The notes beneath the pieces are model-generated. The model was not told where the DNA came from. It did no database searches and saw only the letters and a list, made by a program, of their open reading frames with translations. A DNA stretch of 24,340 nucleotides from the NCBI RefSeq assembly GCF_000006405.1, contig NW_003206145.1, forward strand, positions 29,225 to 53,564, given 5' to 3'. The first letter of the stretch is position 1; every line of letters begins with the position of its first letter. A program made the translations under genes and the position numbers. Of this stretch, positions 1-9,843 are shown in pieces. The stretch comes from Perkinsus marinus ATCC 50983. Taxonomy: Eukaryota > Perkinsozoa > Perkinsida > Perkinsidae.

Positions 1-22
1 TATTCATATATTCCCTCTTCAG

Positions 23-3000
23 GCGGCCGCCGCTGTGCTGCCGTCCACATCGGAAGCATCGGATGATGATGCCGTACCGAAGCGGCGATCAACTCGTAGA
101 ACAAGAAGCCGCATGGTGAAGGTAGGGGAGGAGAGTTGTCGATAGGTAGACATGTGTTGGTGGTCTTAGGCGGAAACGACGACGACGAGACGCGGTGGTG
201 GGGTATCGTCATCATCATCATCCTCTGAGAAGGACTCATTAGAGCATGGTAGCAAGCGTGGTCGACAGGGGTCTCGAAAGAGAGGGGCCAGCTCCGCACT
301 ACTAGCTACTGCAGCTAGCATGCCCTCAGCAGCACAGAGGTTGGCGGAGAAGTCGACCATGGGAGGACGGGAGAGGGTTGCCTTGGAGATGCTTGCGGCC
401 CTACTACCACCTACTCTGGCACATGAGCTGTAGGGCGACCATAACGCCTGTTTTCGGGGCATCATCATCATCAGATACAAGACGATATCCATATGGTTGG
501 CAGGAGGTTTCGAGGTCTCTACTGTATCCACCTTTTTGGGGTAGGAGTGGGTATCTCTCTGCTGCTACCATAATAAGCCCTTCAGGCGTATCCTCAGCCA
601 CCTCAAAAGCTGTACTACGGTACCCTCGATCGATGAAGAGGAGGGAGGGAACAGTCCGTCCGGTGCGGAAGCACAACAGAAGTATGATGCGATTTTCGAT
701 ATATATACGGAACAAGAACGTAATGATGAGTCATTAGCGGAGCGAAGCGTTTCATGTTTACGTATTTTCTTATCGTCCAGGAACAGTACTGTTGAATCGA
801 CTACGGGAGCTGGACCATGCTGTTGTTGAAGTCTGCAATAGGCATCTCGTAGATCTTATCAATGGGGCTCTACTGAAACGAGAGGCAGCCAAGCAACGGG
901 AGGTACGTCGCTTCTCATCCCCTCCTTCCTCGACATATTGCTCGACTCTAGGTTATGAAGGAGGCCCCTAAGGCGGAGGGTTGTCGGAGCTATCTGAATC
1001 ATCTGTAGCATCTGGGTGTGGACATGGTCAGCTGTCACTTTGCTGTTGGTCTTAGGTCCTTCCCTGGAGAGAGTGCGGAGGCGGCGGTGTGTCGAGAACG
1101 GCTGCTTAGGACTCCCCCAGGCATCATCAACAACACGTGGATGGGGGTGTCACTTGGTGAGGTCATACCACACCTCCGTCACATCACGAGTTAATCAGGC
1201 ACTGAGGAGGCTCAGGACTTCAAGTACTTCCGTCGGAACCACAGCGAAGAGGCTCTCTTCAACAATGAGGACCACAAGTACGCCACCACCTTCACCGTCA
1301 AATGCGTCTCCCTAACGGTACGGGATGATGCTCCCACTAATGCTTGTTCGCAGCCATCATTAGGTCCGTCGGCTGGAGGAGCTCCAGAAGAAGCTCGAGG
1401 AAATGGCTGAGGGGGAGAGGGAGGCCTACGAGCTGAAGATGCCACATGACATCACCAGTCAGCATCTCGAGCAGATCATTAACAGGTGGGGTGGTAGCTC
1501 TACGGAGTGCCGGGTTAAGGTGATGTTAGTTATACTTCTACGGCGATTGGGCAAAAGATGGCGGACGAACTCCTCCTACATCCTATGAAGACTCTCCCTT
1601 TACTGGTAGTCATGCTGATCCAGTCGATGACGGAAATACCATCATCTCAGGTAACACGTCTGAAGGAGACTGAGGCCTCGTTGACATCACCAACGAGTGG
1701 CCTCGTGGCCGCCGCCTCTAAGGCGTGGTTGAAGGTGGACAAGAGGAGCTACCTCCCGGGCCTCGATCACAGGAGCTATTATTTCCGAGGACACTGTAGG
1801 GATTATGATATGATCATCATCGTGGTCAACATTGTAGTGATGCAGGCTCGAAGAACTCCACCAGCCGAGCCTTCCTTACAGATCTACGACAGAGTGATAG
1901 CCCTCTGGGTATCGTAGAGGAGGAGAGGGAGTGGGCATCCTGGGGGTAGCAGACATCAGCTTGCGCTGTACTCGTTTATTCGAGCAATGCCGGGTACATC
2001 TCAAAGTATACGACTTGCCACCAGCGTACTCCATTCACGCAGTTGGGTGGTCACATCGATTCTCTCTGAAATGAATTGGAGATTAACGTAACGCTTAGTC
2101 CTGTTGCCTAGGCCTGAATGGTTGTCGAAGAGCGACAGTGGTCGCTACCCCATCGCTATTATCGGTAACGCTGCTACCTTCCAGAGCCTCCTACAGGATG
2201 GGGTCGCCAATGGGGCGGAACCTACAGCACAGGGGCCTCCTGTCCTGTTGTGCATGCCTAACGCTGAGGTGAGGTCGTTGCTTGTGGTCATCATGGAAAG
2301 GAGCTTCTATCTAGATTCATGAATTGGCATTGAAATTGGTGAAAGGTAAGGTTGAAGGGAGATGGGCCGAGGAGCCCGTTGATGGTATATCGATTGATGT
2401 GGCCCTGCATACTCTCGAAAAGGTAGTTAAAGACCAATGAAAAGATGCCTATTTGGCCTCTTCAGATTCTACAACCTTTCCTACCAGCCTCCGCTGAGCT
2501 CAAGAGTTCTCGTCCGAGTAATGGGACTAAGATCTTCGATGATGTTACTACATTGAAGGGACAAGAACAGTCAAATAGCCGACCGGTGTTCCTCACACAG
2601 ACTCAGTAAAAGATGTTCCCTTTAGAGTGGGTATTAGTCTATAGATACTCCCTTTTACGCTACTATCACATCATCTACTCGAGACTCGCTCGAGCTGCCT
2701 CCGACATAGCACGTCTAAAGAAGCAGTTGGAGCACAAGCAGCAACAGCAAGGTCAAGAGGAGTCCATCACGTCCGAGTCGCCACAATCATTACCCGGAGC
2801 CGGAGGAGGTAGGGGCCCTCTTCACCCTGCTGCTAAGGCATTTGTCTCGATGCTAGATAACAGTACGCTGTCTACCGATGGCAATAACGTGGTCACCACG
2901 GTGCCTGGCTCACAGGGGGTGGACTCACTTGTCAACAGCATTGTGGAGGTGAGTCTGTTGGAATTTGCCTCGCTGTTACTATCGCTGAGTTTTATCAGAC

Positions 3001-3564
3001 CTTCTTATCGTCATCGGACCCCACGGGAATGGGTGGTTTCAACAACATAGTAAGAGAGCACTTAGGCTTCAATAGAGGATATTACCTCTACACCATGCCT
3101 AAGGTGAGCTTCCTACTGGGGGCAGGAATAGGAATATTGATCTAGTACAGGTTTTGGCGAGAATGTCAGAAGCCCTTCAGTTGGTATGTCTTGGTCGAGC
3201 AGATGTGGTGAGTAAACGGAAGACTTCTGATTCTGGTGAGATCCGGACTGGCCCAAAATCTCCTGGCATTAACTCTTCTTAGGGTCACGAGTACCGAGGA
3301 GGGACTCAGCTACCCAACGGTTATTTGCACTGAACGAGTCCATACAGTCGGTGGAGTTGAACTCTGAAACAGCTAAAGAGCTGTCCATCCTTGGCCTTGA
3401 ATGGTGAGGTTTATGACGTCTCTCTCGTGTTTAGTGGATGCCTTAGTTATCGCCACTACAACTACTACGATGCTGGCCCAGACCCTGAGGGCCTCGGTGG
3501 GTCTATCATAGCCGCCAGCGTTCATGACGATGGCTGGTTCTCTTGCTGTGAGCTGAAGGCATGA
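23..3564 (+). CDS. SIN3: SIN3 transcriptional co-repressor, C-terminal part (5' end outside window)
   Basis: Sin3 is the scaffold of histone-deacetylase co-repressor complexes in the nucleus. Exons: 23-121, 170-429, 475-540, 586-719, 781-902, 952-1004, 1056-1156, 1199-1317, 1364-1485, 1530-1605, 1651-1795, 1846-1945, 2112-2268, 2315-2422, 2466-2605, 2645-2948, 2999-3103, 3151-3235, 3283-3403, 3435-3564. They total 849 codons with an exact frame, and every junction is GT-AG. The HDAC-interaction domain is clear: a NTW motif, then EEALFNNEDHKY, RRLEELQKKLEEM, LPLLVTRLKETE and LPGLDHRSYYF match the family order. The Sin3 C-terminal domain follows (PPVLLCMPNAEI, LLRYYHIIYSRLARA, GYYLYTMPKVLARMSEAL). 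The N-terminal PAH repeats lie outside, except perhaps one divergent PAH-like segment near 420-620. The first visible exon is acidic then basic. The 166-nt intron 1946-2111 is unusually long and may hide a small exon. Family identity is firm; exact small-exon edges are inferred. Confidence 0.85.
736..762 (+). repeat. Intronic element family 2, copy 1 (SIN3 intron)
   Basis: The SIN3 intron 720-780 contains AGCGGAGCGAAGCG followed by TTCATGTT. The same core occurs in an EF-Ts intron (22000-22027) and, on the minus strand, in the intron-like DNA before a carrier terminal exon (13310-13291). All three lie in the sense orientation of their gene, 20-60 nt before a 3' splice site. Confidence 0.6.
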
Positions 3565-4490
3565 TTATGATGACGAATATTCACAATTTGTCTATTATCG
3601 ATTATCGAAAACGTCCGAATAAATGTTATCATTCCCTTCTCTTTGTACATTTATTATCAGTCATAGCACCTACAGCCGTCACCACTACAAAGGGGCGTAC
3701 ATTGATTATCTATACTATTCGCATCAGCCATAGTAATCCCCGAGACAATGATTGTCAGCTATGCTATTGTGACGTTGTGTTGTCAGCATTCCCTACTGCC
3801 CTAGTCGAAACAAGTAAGACCTCGACAAACACAACGTGAAGAACTTCCTTCCTACGATCTTTCTCGTATCATTATAAATCAGGGAACAGGGAGAATATGG
3901 ATATGATTCAACTGCCATTATGTTAGTGATTTGCCCATTGAGATAACACTACACTGGATATCATTGCACGAGAATGCCTTCCGAGGCTACCTGTTCATAC
4001 TTAGCCGACGAAGACTATCTTCATTATAAGCTCAGCTGCAGGAATCCTTCAGCCTAGAGAGACATCTTGTGCTCTACGGGCGATTGGGACAGCGACAATG
4101 ATGCAGCAGCATCTTACAATTATGAAGAGCTCCCCGAAGACTCCAAAATGGCTCAAGCGTGTCTGAAATTTACATGCGCCGAGAAATTACAGGGGTTGGG
4201 CCCTTATTCTGATCGTTCTGTACTACAGAGTCTGTAGAAAAGCAACTGATTATTGACATCGACCGAGTACTAAGCAATTCCAAGAAAGAAAGGATCGTCA
4301 GACGCAACTAGTCGATGACACCAATTGATAGAAAATGATCAACCCATCAAGCCTTGGGTTACGACGATAGTACCTCACGTGGGGATGGTAAAGCCAGTAA
4401 GGACCACAAGCCAATGGAAACTTACTTCAATAATAACTGTCTTTTACCTTGTCTTATTTACCTAACTTTACTCTAACTTGCAATACAGGA

Positions 4491-4542
4491 TCTTGTCTAC
4501 TTGCCTTCTTGTGACAAGAATCTTGTCTACTTGTCTTTTTGT
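4491..4542. repeat. Direct repeat pair, 30-bp period
   Basis: Two copies of a 22-bp unit beginning TCTTGTCTACTTG lie at 4491-4512 and 4521-4542, differing at two positions. The linker forms a short palindrome, GACAAGAATCTTGTC. The pair lies directly before the 14-bp hairpin. Confidence 0.7.
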
Positions 4543-4561
4543 CTGCATAATTCTCTGGTTA

Positions 4562-4593
4562 ATAGACTCTGGTTAATGGTAACCAGAGTCTAT
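4562..4593. repeat. Perfect 14-bp inverted repeat (hairpin)
   Basis: The arms ATAGACTCTGGTTA (4562-4575) and TAACCAGAGTCTAT (4580-4593) are perfectly complementary around the loop ATGG. The 11-mer CTCTGGTTAAT also occurs just before it (from 4554), so the hairpin arm is partly repeated in tandem. It could be a mobile-element end or a terminator-like hairpin. No partner copy was noticed elsewhere in the window. Confidence 0.8.
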
Positions 4594-5151
4594 ATGTACG
4601 TGACAGTGTCATGTAGTGAGTAAGATCGATAAACCTCAATCTCGAATTGGAGCTCGCAGTTTCGTTGCATTGACTTTCTTAACGCTCCGTTCGCGAAACA
4701 CAATTTCACATTTCGTCTGATGTTAAAACATATCAACGTAGCATGTTCGGTCGTGTGGTCGTCCCATGTCACGTTACATTATACGTGAATATGTATTCAA
4801 CGTGAGTGTTGATAAAATTCTGACTACGATCTCGCTAACTCACGCTTTAAACAACGGGGAAGTGAGTCAAGCAAACGAGCTCCGTAGACTGAGGGGTGTG
4901 AACGCCCAAGAAGACGATGCACCACGAAGGCTCGCCCCAATGTGAGAGCGTACGATTTGTGAAGCAGCGGCCCACTGTTACCGAGACAGACGTCGCCGTC
5001 CCAAGTAGGCGAGAACGACTACTCCCTGACGCGGCAGGGTGACGGTCACCCGGTGACCTCGCCGTGGCTCTCCCAGATGCAAATCCTTCCACTCCTTGCC
5101 GAAGAATAGCACGAGTATCACCGACCGATAAGCCATGATTGAGTATAGCTG

Positions 5152-5610
5152 CTATACTATAGCAACAAACGTCAGCTCCAAGTAGCGACTGTCATTGCCG
5201 CTAAGAAGACTACCGTCCATAAGCCTCGTGCGAAGGTGATCTTCCGCGGAAGCCACTGTAGCTTTGATGATCCGAGACGTAGCAAGTGTCCACAATGGAG
5301 CAGGTAAAGCTCCAGTAATAGAAGCTAGTCGAGAGTGCCAAAACAGAGAGCTGAAGAGCATTCCTTCAGGGTAGAGGTTAGGGATGGCATGAGTGCCGTT
5401 TCGAGATGCTATAGTCTGCAAGAAGTGGGCCGATCGAGCTCCATGCGACAGTGGTCGAGAACGGTGCTTGAGCAACCCCAACTCGGCATTTAGCAGAATA
5501 TGACCGGGAGTAGTGCAATCTGTGGTAGTCGTAGGACGGACGATCCGTCTCGAATCAGCAAAACAGGTTAAGACGACCCTTGTTGTGCTCGATAGGTAGC
5601 GCAGGAGCAT
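5152..5610 (-). other. Unassigned 152-aa frame, possibly from a mobile element
   Basis: The frame contains a distinctive block, IPNLYPEGMLFSSLFW, followed by ITGALPAPLW and later RTRLMDGSLLSGNDSRYLE. The spacing and composition look like a genuine protein rather than random translation. It recalls conserved blocks of large eukaryotic mobile-element proteins, possibly upstream of Helitron-type domains, but that is only an impression. It sits downstream, on the same strand, of the gag-like fragment. No start, function or family is claimed. Confidence 0.3.
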
Positions 5611-5996
5611 CTTCAGCAGAATCGCTACTATATATATTATCTACCAATCCAAAAGCAGGTGGGTTACAGGCAAAATTTCCACTGTGAACGAGTTCCCGCA
5701 GTTGCGTATCATTTTCGACATATCCGTCGTCATCGAAGGATTCACCAGAAGAGGATTCACTGGCTGGTGATAAAGGTTCATGGGATTGTTAACCAGATCT
5801 GTCAACGGCTGCTGGCTGTACACATAATGAGTCGCTGAGTCTCACTTGCGTCGCAAGTCTTGCGACGAATGCATACACAATCGGTCATGAAGTTAGCCAA
5901 TTCAGATCCAGTAGTCGAAGAACTTGCGGTGGACAAGGAGCTAGAAGATGCACCACACGATGAGACCGGCGACACAGAAAACACTCGAGCGGGTGA

Positions 5997-6476
5997 TTAT
6001 GGTGGAGTAGCCCCACGGGACCGCAGAAGATGTGAACGAGTAATGGATCGATGCTGAGCATGCACTTGGGAAATGCGCTGATCATGTATAACTGCCGCAT
6101 CGGCGCTCTCGTCCGAGTCGGTCCGGTCCGACGATTCAGATAAAATACTGTGGAGCACGTCAGCATCAGTTGTTCGCTGTATATGTTGAATGAGATGCAG
6201 CGCTGTATGAGAATCGGCTAAGCTGATCGCTGTTGAACCCTCCAATGCATGTAAAACTTGTTCGTCAGCTGGCAATGCAGTAGGAAAGCGAATCAGAGAG
6301 TCGCAAAAGCCTTGACTCATGCAACCATCAGCCAACAATCCATAGACCAGGGCACGGATGTCGAGTCGATACGCAACCGACAAACGCTCTTGTGGATTGG
6401 TTATATCCGAATCGTGAATGTCAAACCGTCTTCTACTCGAGAGGAAAAATGACGAAAGACCTGCAAAATATTTCAT
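5997..6476 (-). other. Unassigned 159-aa frame beside the gag-like fragment
   Basis: The frame overlaps the end of the gag-like frame by four bases. It reads RLSVAYRLDIRALVYGLLA near its start and becomes acidic and serine-rich, then basic, towards its end. I recognise no domain. Its position and strand suggest it belongs to the same relic. Confidence 0.25.
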
Positions 6477-6727
6477 TTTTTAGAAGAACGTGCTACGCAT
6501 CTTGGTATCCGCCTTGTACACCCCGGCGAGGTGTACCCAAGTAGGGCTCGACCCAACAGTTGAGTCGAGATCGATACCTGATCATCAGGTCCTGATGGTC
6601 TCGATGAGACTATCAAGCGTTGTAGATCAGTGAGGAACTCAGCCGGAGACTCGTTAGGCCGAAGCTTACCGTTGATGAATTGATGCGAGCTCTTGAGAAT
6701 GTCAATATCATACCGGTCTATCAGCAC
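6473..6727 (-). mobile_element. gag-like fragment of an LTR-retroelement (fossil)
   Basis: The reading frame contains a segment of the type FINGKLRPNESPAEFLTDL followed by hydrophilic residues. This resembles the conserved block of Ty3/gypsy-type gag proteins, in which a helix with a polar/proline turn precedes an 'F..xL..L' stretch. It is a fragment only, with no pol region recognised nearby, so the element is treated as an old, broken copy. The family assignment rests on this one block and is tentative. Confidence 0.35.
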
Positions 6728-7143
6728 CGTTCGGACTCGGGAATTGCGTTCGAAGAAGAAACCCCGTTCTCCAGAAGTCGGAAAGGAGAGTCCATTGATA
6801 CCGACCTATCGACACGGTGTGGGAATACCACGACTGTTAGAATCTAACAGAATGCTGTGTTTTCCAGGCAGATGAACTGGTTCTATCAAGGAGCAGAATG
6901 ATTAGGACGACAGCACAAGTGCTGGACTCCTCTGAATCTGGGCGCCACCGGACGTACTACGCCCCGTCTACGCCCGACGTAAACGAGTAACAGCGACTCA
7001 GAGCACGGACGCGGGATGAATTGTCGGAGAAAATAACCAATTCGTCGGAAAAGGACATTTTCGGAATAACCATAGATACAGTGACCGTATTACAGGCAAG
7101 CATGCAGCTAAGAGCTCGAGTGCAGCCACGTCGTCAGTCCTGG

Positions 7144-7164
7144 GGTCAGAGTCTGACTCTGACC
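7144..7164. repeat. Perfect 21-bp palindrome
   Basis: GGTCAGAGTC and GACTCTGACC flank a single T, giving a perfect 10-bp inverted repeat in non-coding DNA upstream of the relic frames. Confidence 0.8.
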
Positions 7165-7376
7165 GTCAGAGGCATGAGGAAATGAGACCGTCGACCATTC
7201 TTCGGGCATCTCGGATAAGGTAGCGTAGAAATATCTAATATCGAAACCACCGGTATCTGCCGACAACAATCTGACCCAACCTCTCAAGCCGAGTAGAGAG
7301 GCGTCAGATGCACCGACCTAGGCAGTGCTCTGGGCGGAACCAAGTAGGGTATATATCAAGTCGAAGATACGGATTC

Positions 7377-7395
7377 GCGGCGAATCATTCGCCGC
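7377..7395. repeat. Perfect 19-bp palindrome
   Basis: GCGGCGAAT and ATTCGCCGC flank a single C, a perfect 9-bp inverted repeat. It lies 213 bp after the end of the palindrome at 7144-7164. A regulatory site or the remnant of an element end are both possible. Confidence 0.75.
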
Positions 7396-7720
7396 AGCGA
7401 AAGATTTACTGAGCAGACTGTTCTCTGAGTGTATGACCTATGTTGACATATTTTCTACCATGAGCCTGGATGTGAGCAGCTCCAGCGAATAAGGATGTCG
7501 AATAAGCACCCAGAAACCATCCCGCCGAGAACCATACGCGTCTCCCGATCAGCCTGCAGGCCACACGGATCGAGAATCGACCGGAATAGAGGACGAGATC
7601 GATGTCCCTCTGAATCATCTGGACTTTGCCTGGGGGTAGCGATACAAACGGCGGTACTGACGAAACAAGGGCCTCGATACCATTGCGTAGGTTCCTTCTT
7701 TTTCTGATGTAGAGCATCAA

Positions 7721-8132
7721 ATTAAGCGCGAGATTAGATATACTTCCCCAGTGAAAGTTGCTATTCTGGGGGGGGGTGATTCCAACACGTGTATGGTAAC
7801 AACGTGGACAAAATTCTTTACCACTTTTCGACTTCTGATCAACTACGAACAGTTAGGCCGGGCCTAAAGAGCATGAGAGCATACCTCCCTGAGCCGCAAT
7901 ATGGTACTCGTTGAGGGGACTGTGCACGAGCCGAAAAACCGAATATTCTCAGAATATGTGGAGGGGTGTATTCACGTGCGCCGAAAGATCACGAGAGGCC
8001 CAAAATGTTTACAGCGTAAAAATGTCGAGGAAAATGACCTCCGCTTCTCGATCACCCCGTATGAGGACAATTGATCGACGGCCTCCCATACTATCGACCC
8101 AAGACGACACAGAGGTTGCTAGAAACCATCCC
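7721..8132. other. Intergenic DNA between relic region and RRM gene
   Basis: No gene is supported here. It includes a G9 run near 7769 and presumably the 3' untranslated region of the minus-strand RRM gene that ends at 8133. Confidence 0.4.
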
Positions 8133-9776
8133 TCAGTATCCATCATCATCAGAGACGTCACTCGGATGCTCGCTGACAGCATCACTGTCTTCATCCTTCT
8201 CCGGTACCGTAGCAGTGATGGTTGTATCGGCCTCCTCTATATTCGACGTGGCCTCACCACCGGTGGAAGCCGACTCGCTGGGCTCGAGCATCGCTACAGT
8301 CTTTCGTAACCACTCAGCGCGGGTGCCGGCTGAAGGCTCCTCCTGCTCGGAGGGAGTATCTTCTTTCCTCATCCTCTTCTGTGGCTTCATCGACTCGTAA
8401 AACTCGGCGCTTCGGCTGAAATAGCAGCCATAGTTCATCGAAAGGAGCGCCGTTGATACTGTACTTCTCGGTATCTCGAATTCCAAATGTCCCCGCCCGG
8501 CGCAAGGCCGAGTCAAAGTTGTCAGCATTATCATCAACCCCCGGTCTCCGCCTGAATATGTGCCAAGTGAGCTCCAAAGGCTTGTCGTTGAAGGGTACGC
8601 CTAGAGGCAGCGGATGGAGAGATAGTAGTAGGACGGCGGTAGCGTACCCTGTAAGTGGGAGAGAGCACCCAAAGCGTTAACGTGGTCCAAGAAGGTGACC
8701 CTGGCCCAGAGGCCCCGAGGGGACACGAAGACCTCTCTAACAGAGAACAACAAGTCACGTGTACACTATGAGCGAGAGGTACCGACCTGTCGGGGTCAAG
8801 TTTGCCGAACCTCGAGAAGAGTTGACGGAGAGACTCTCGGGCTTCAGGGCGCACGCCAGCTATATGGATGCTGGTAGCCTGTAGGATCAACTCCCCTGAG
8901 GCCACAGACTGAGGCCAACAGCCTATCGAAGCTTGCCACCACTTACCCATCTCAGTGTCTTCCAAGTCCCCTGGCTGATACACTGGTCGGATGACGAGGC
9001 TATTTGAAGGGCCCAAAGGCTCAGGAAATATACACCTGTCGAAGAGGTCGTCATCATCGGAGGTGCTAGGTCGGTTCGACCTACCCGAGGTCCGCGGGTT
9101 TCCGATCCTTCGCCGACTTCTTCATAACGGCCTCCACCTCTTCTAGACAGGAGTAGCTGTGCGCTGATGAGTCGAAGGCCACCTGATGGAGCCAGTCATT
9201 TCGTGGCGTAGTGACGCTGAGCATACAAAGCCGTAGCCCAAGGATTCAGTGTGGCCTTGGTCGTCTGGAGGTGTCCGAATGACCCTGCCTACTCGGACAC
9301 CCTCGTACTTGCCCTTGAATACTTCAGTTCTGAGGAGGAGAAGGGTAGACCGGCGAAAGACATGCTTGTCGATACAGTTTGTCAGAGTCTATCGTAGGGA
9401 AGAGGTTGCCGATGTAAACTTGATAGGACTTGTCGATACAGGCACCCTCAGTGATAACCCCAACAGTGTCAGGGCGAGCGCTCATGGTCACTTGCCAGCC
9501 CTCGTTGTTAGAGGACCCTCCTCGCTTCTCGAGGGCCTCTGCTGCCAAGCCGGGTGATGCGAACCGTATGAATGCATACCTGGAAAGTACAGGAGGATGT
9601 GTGGAGGACTACAGCAGTCAGTAGTACCCAGTGGGCTTCTGGGTCTCCGAGTCCCGGTCAAGTCGGACATGCAATAGGCCCATCCCTCCGAAGACCAGCC
9701 GAATCTGCTGTTCGTCGACGGTCCTGGGCAAGCCTGTGATGAGGAGGGTGTCGGACTTGGTGCCGTCGGTCGACAT
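8133..9776 (-). CDS. Three-RRM RNA-binding protein
   Basis: Exons, in gene order on the minus strand: 9776-9628, 9579-9376, 9329-9227, 9182-9085, 9035-8787, 8736-8648, 8600-8395, 8342-8133. This gives 435 aa with all junctions GT-AG. RRM1 starts at once after the ATG (DTLLITGLPRTVDEQQIRLV, then YAFIRFASP). RRM2 has YQVYIGNLFPTIDSDKLTEV and ESLGYGFVAFDSS. A weaker RRM3 has SIHIAGVRPEARESLRQLF and VFVSPRGLWARVTFLDH. The tail is acidic and Ser/Thr-rich (EKDEDSDAVSEHPSDVSDDD). The last junction (8395/8342) has alternatives in the same frame and is the least certain. A retained-looking in-frame stretch (8964-8897) precedes RRM3. The start codon lies only 67 bp after the Tfb4 stop on the same strand. 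RNA target unknown; an mRNA-processing role is inferred from the domains. Confidence 0.75.
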
Positions 9777-9843
9777 GTTGAAGATTCAAAGCCTGCCTCT
9801 TGGCCCGGATACAAATCAACTCCACTAGGGCGACAGATAGAGT

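Larger units (their letters stand above)
3565..4846. other. Gene-poor AT-richer stretch with small repeats
   Basis: This 1.3 kb follows the SIN3 stop codon. I see no coding region with a recognisable family or typical splice structure; the one ORF of note (3561-3839, +) has low-information composition. It contains a 22-bp direct repeat pair and a strong hairpin (4491-4593, listed separately). It probably holds the SIN3 3' end and decayed repeat DNA. Confidence 0.5.
4847..7720 (-). mobile_element. Decayed mobile-element relic region, minus strand
   Basis: This stretch has a run of short minus-strand open frames (4847-5092, 5152-5610, 5997-6476, 6473-6727, 7406-7720), no intron-exon pattern like the flanking genes and no host-gene family. 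One frame resembles a gag fragment (6473-6727). I did not find reverse transcriptase, integrase, protease or long terminal repeats, so family and limits are uncertain. It is broken in many places and looks old. The limits given are those of the frames, not of a defined element. Confidence 0.35.

Noticed and set aside
720-780. Apparent non-canonical SIN3 intron starting at the GCGGAG element
   Set aside because: A canonical GT donor at 720 (GTAATG) restores the correct phase, so the intron is ordinary GT-AG with the element inside.
3561-3839. 92-aa plus-strand ORF after SIN3
   Set aside because: Low-information composition, starts inside the SIN3 stop region, no family and no splice context.
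4153-4167. 12 of 15 match to the 3' part of the dinoflagellate/Perkinsus spliced leader (CCAAAATGGCTCAAG)
   Set aside because: It lies in non-coding DNA, not next to a start codon or followed by a donor in tandem-array context. The central bases differ, so it is probably chance.
7911-8680. Several plus-strand ORFs of 65-132 aa
   Set aside because: They are antisense to the RRM gene's last exons and 3' region and have no recognisable content.
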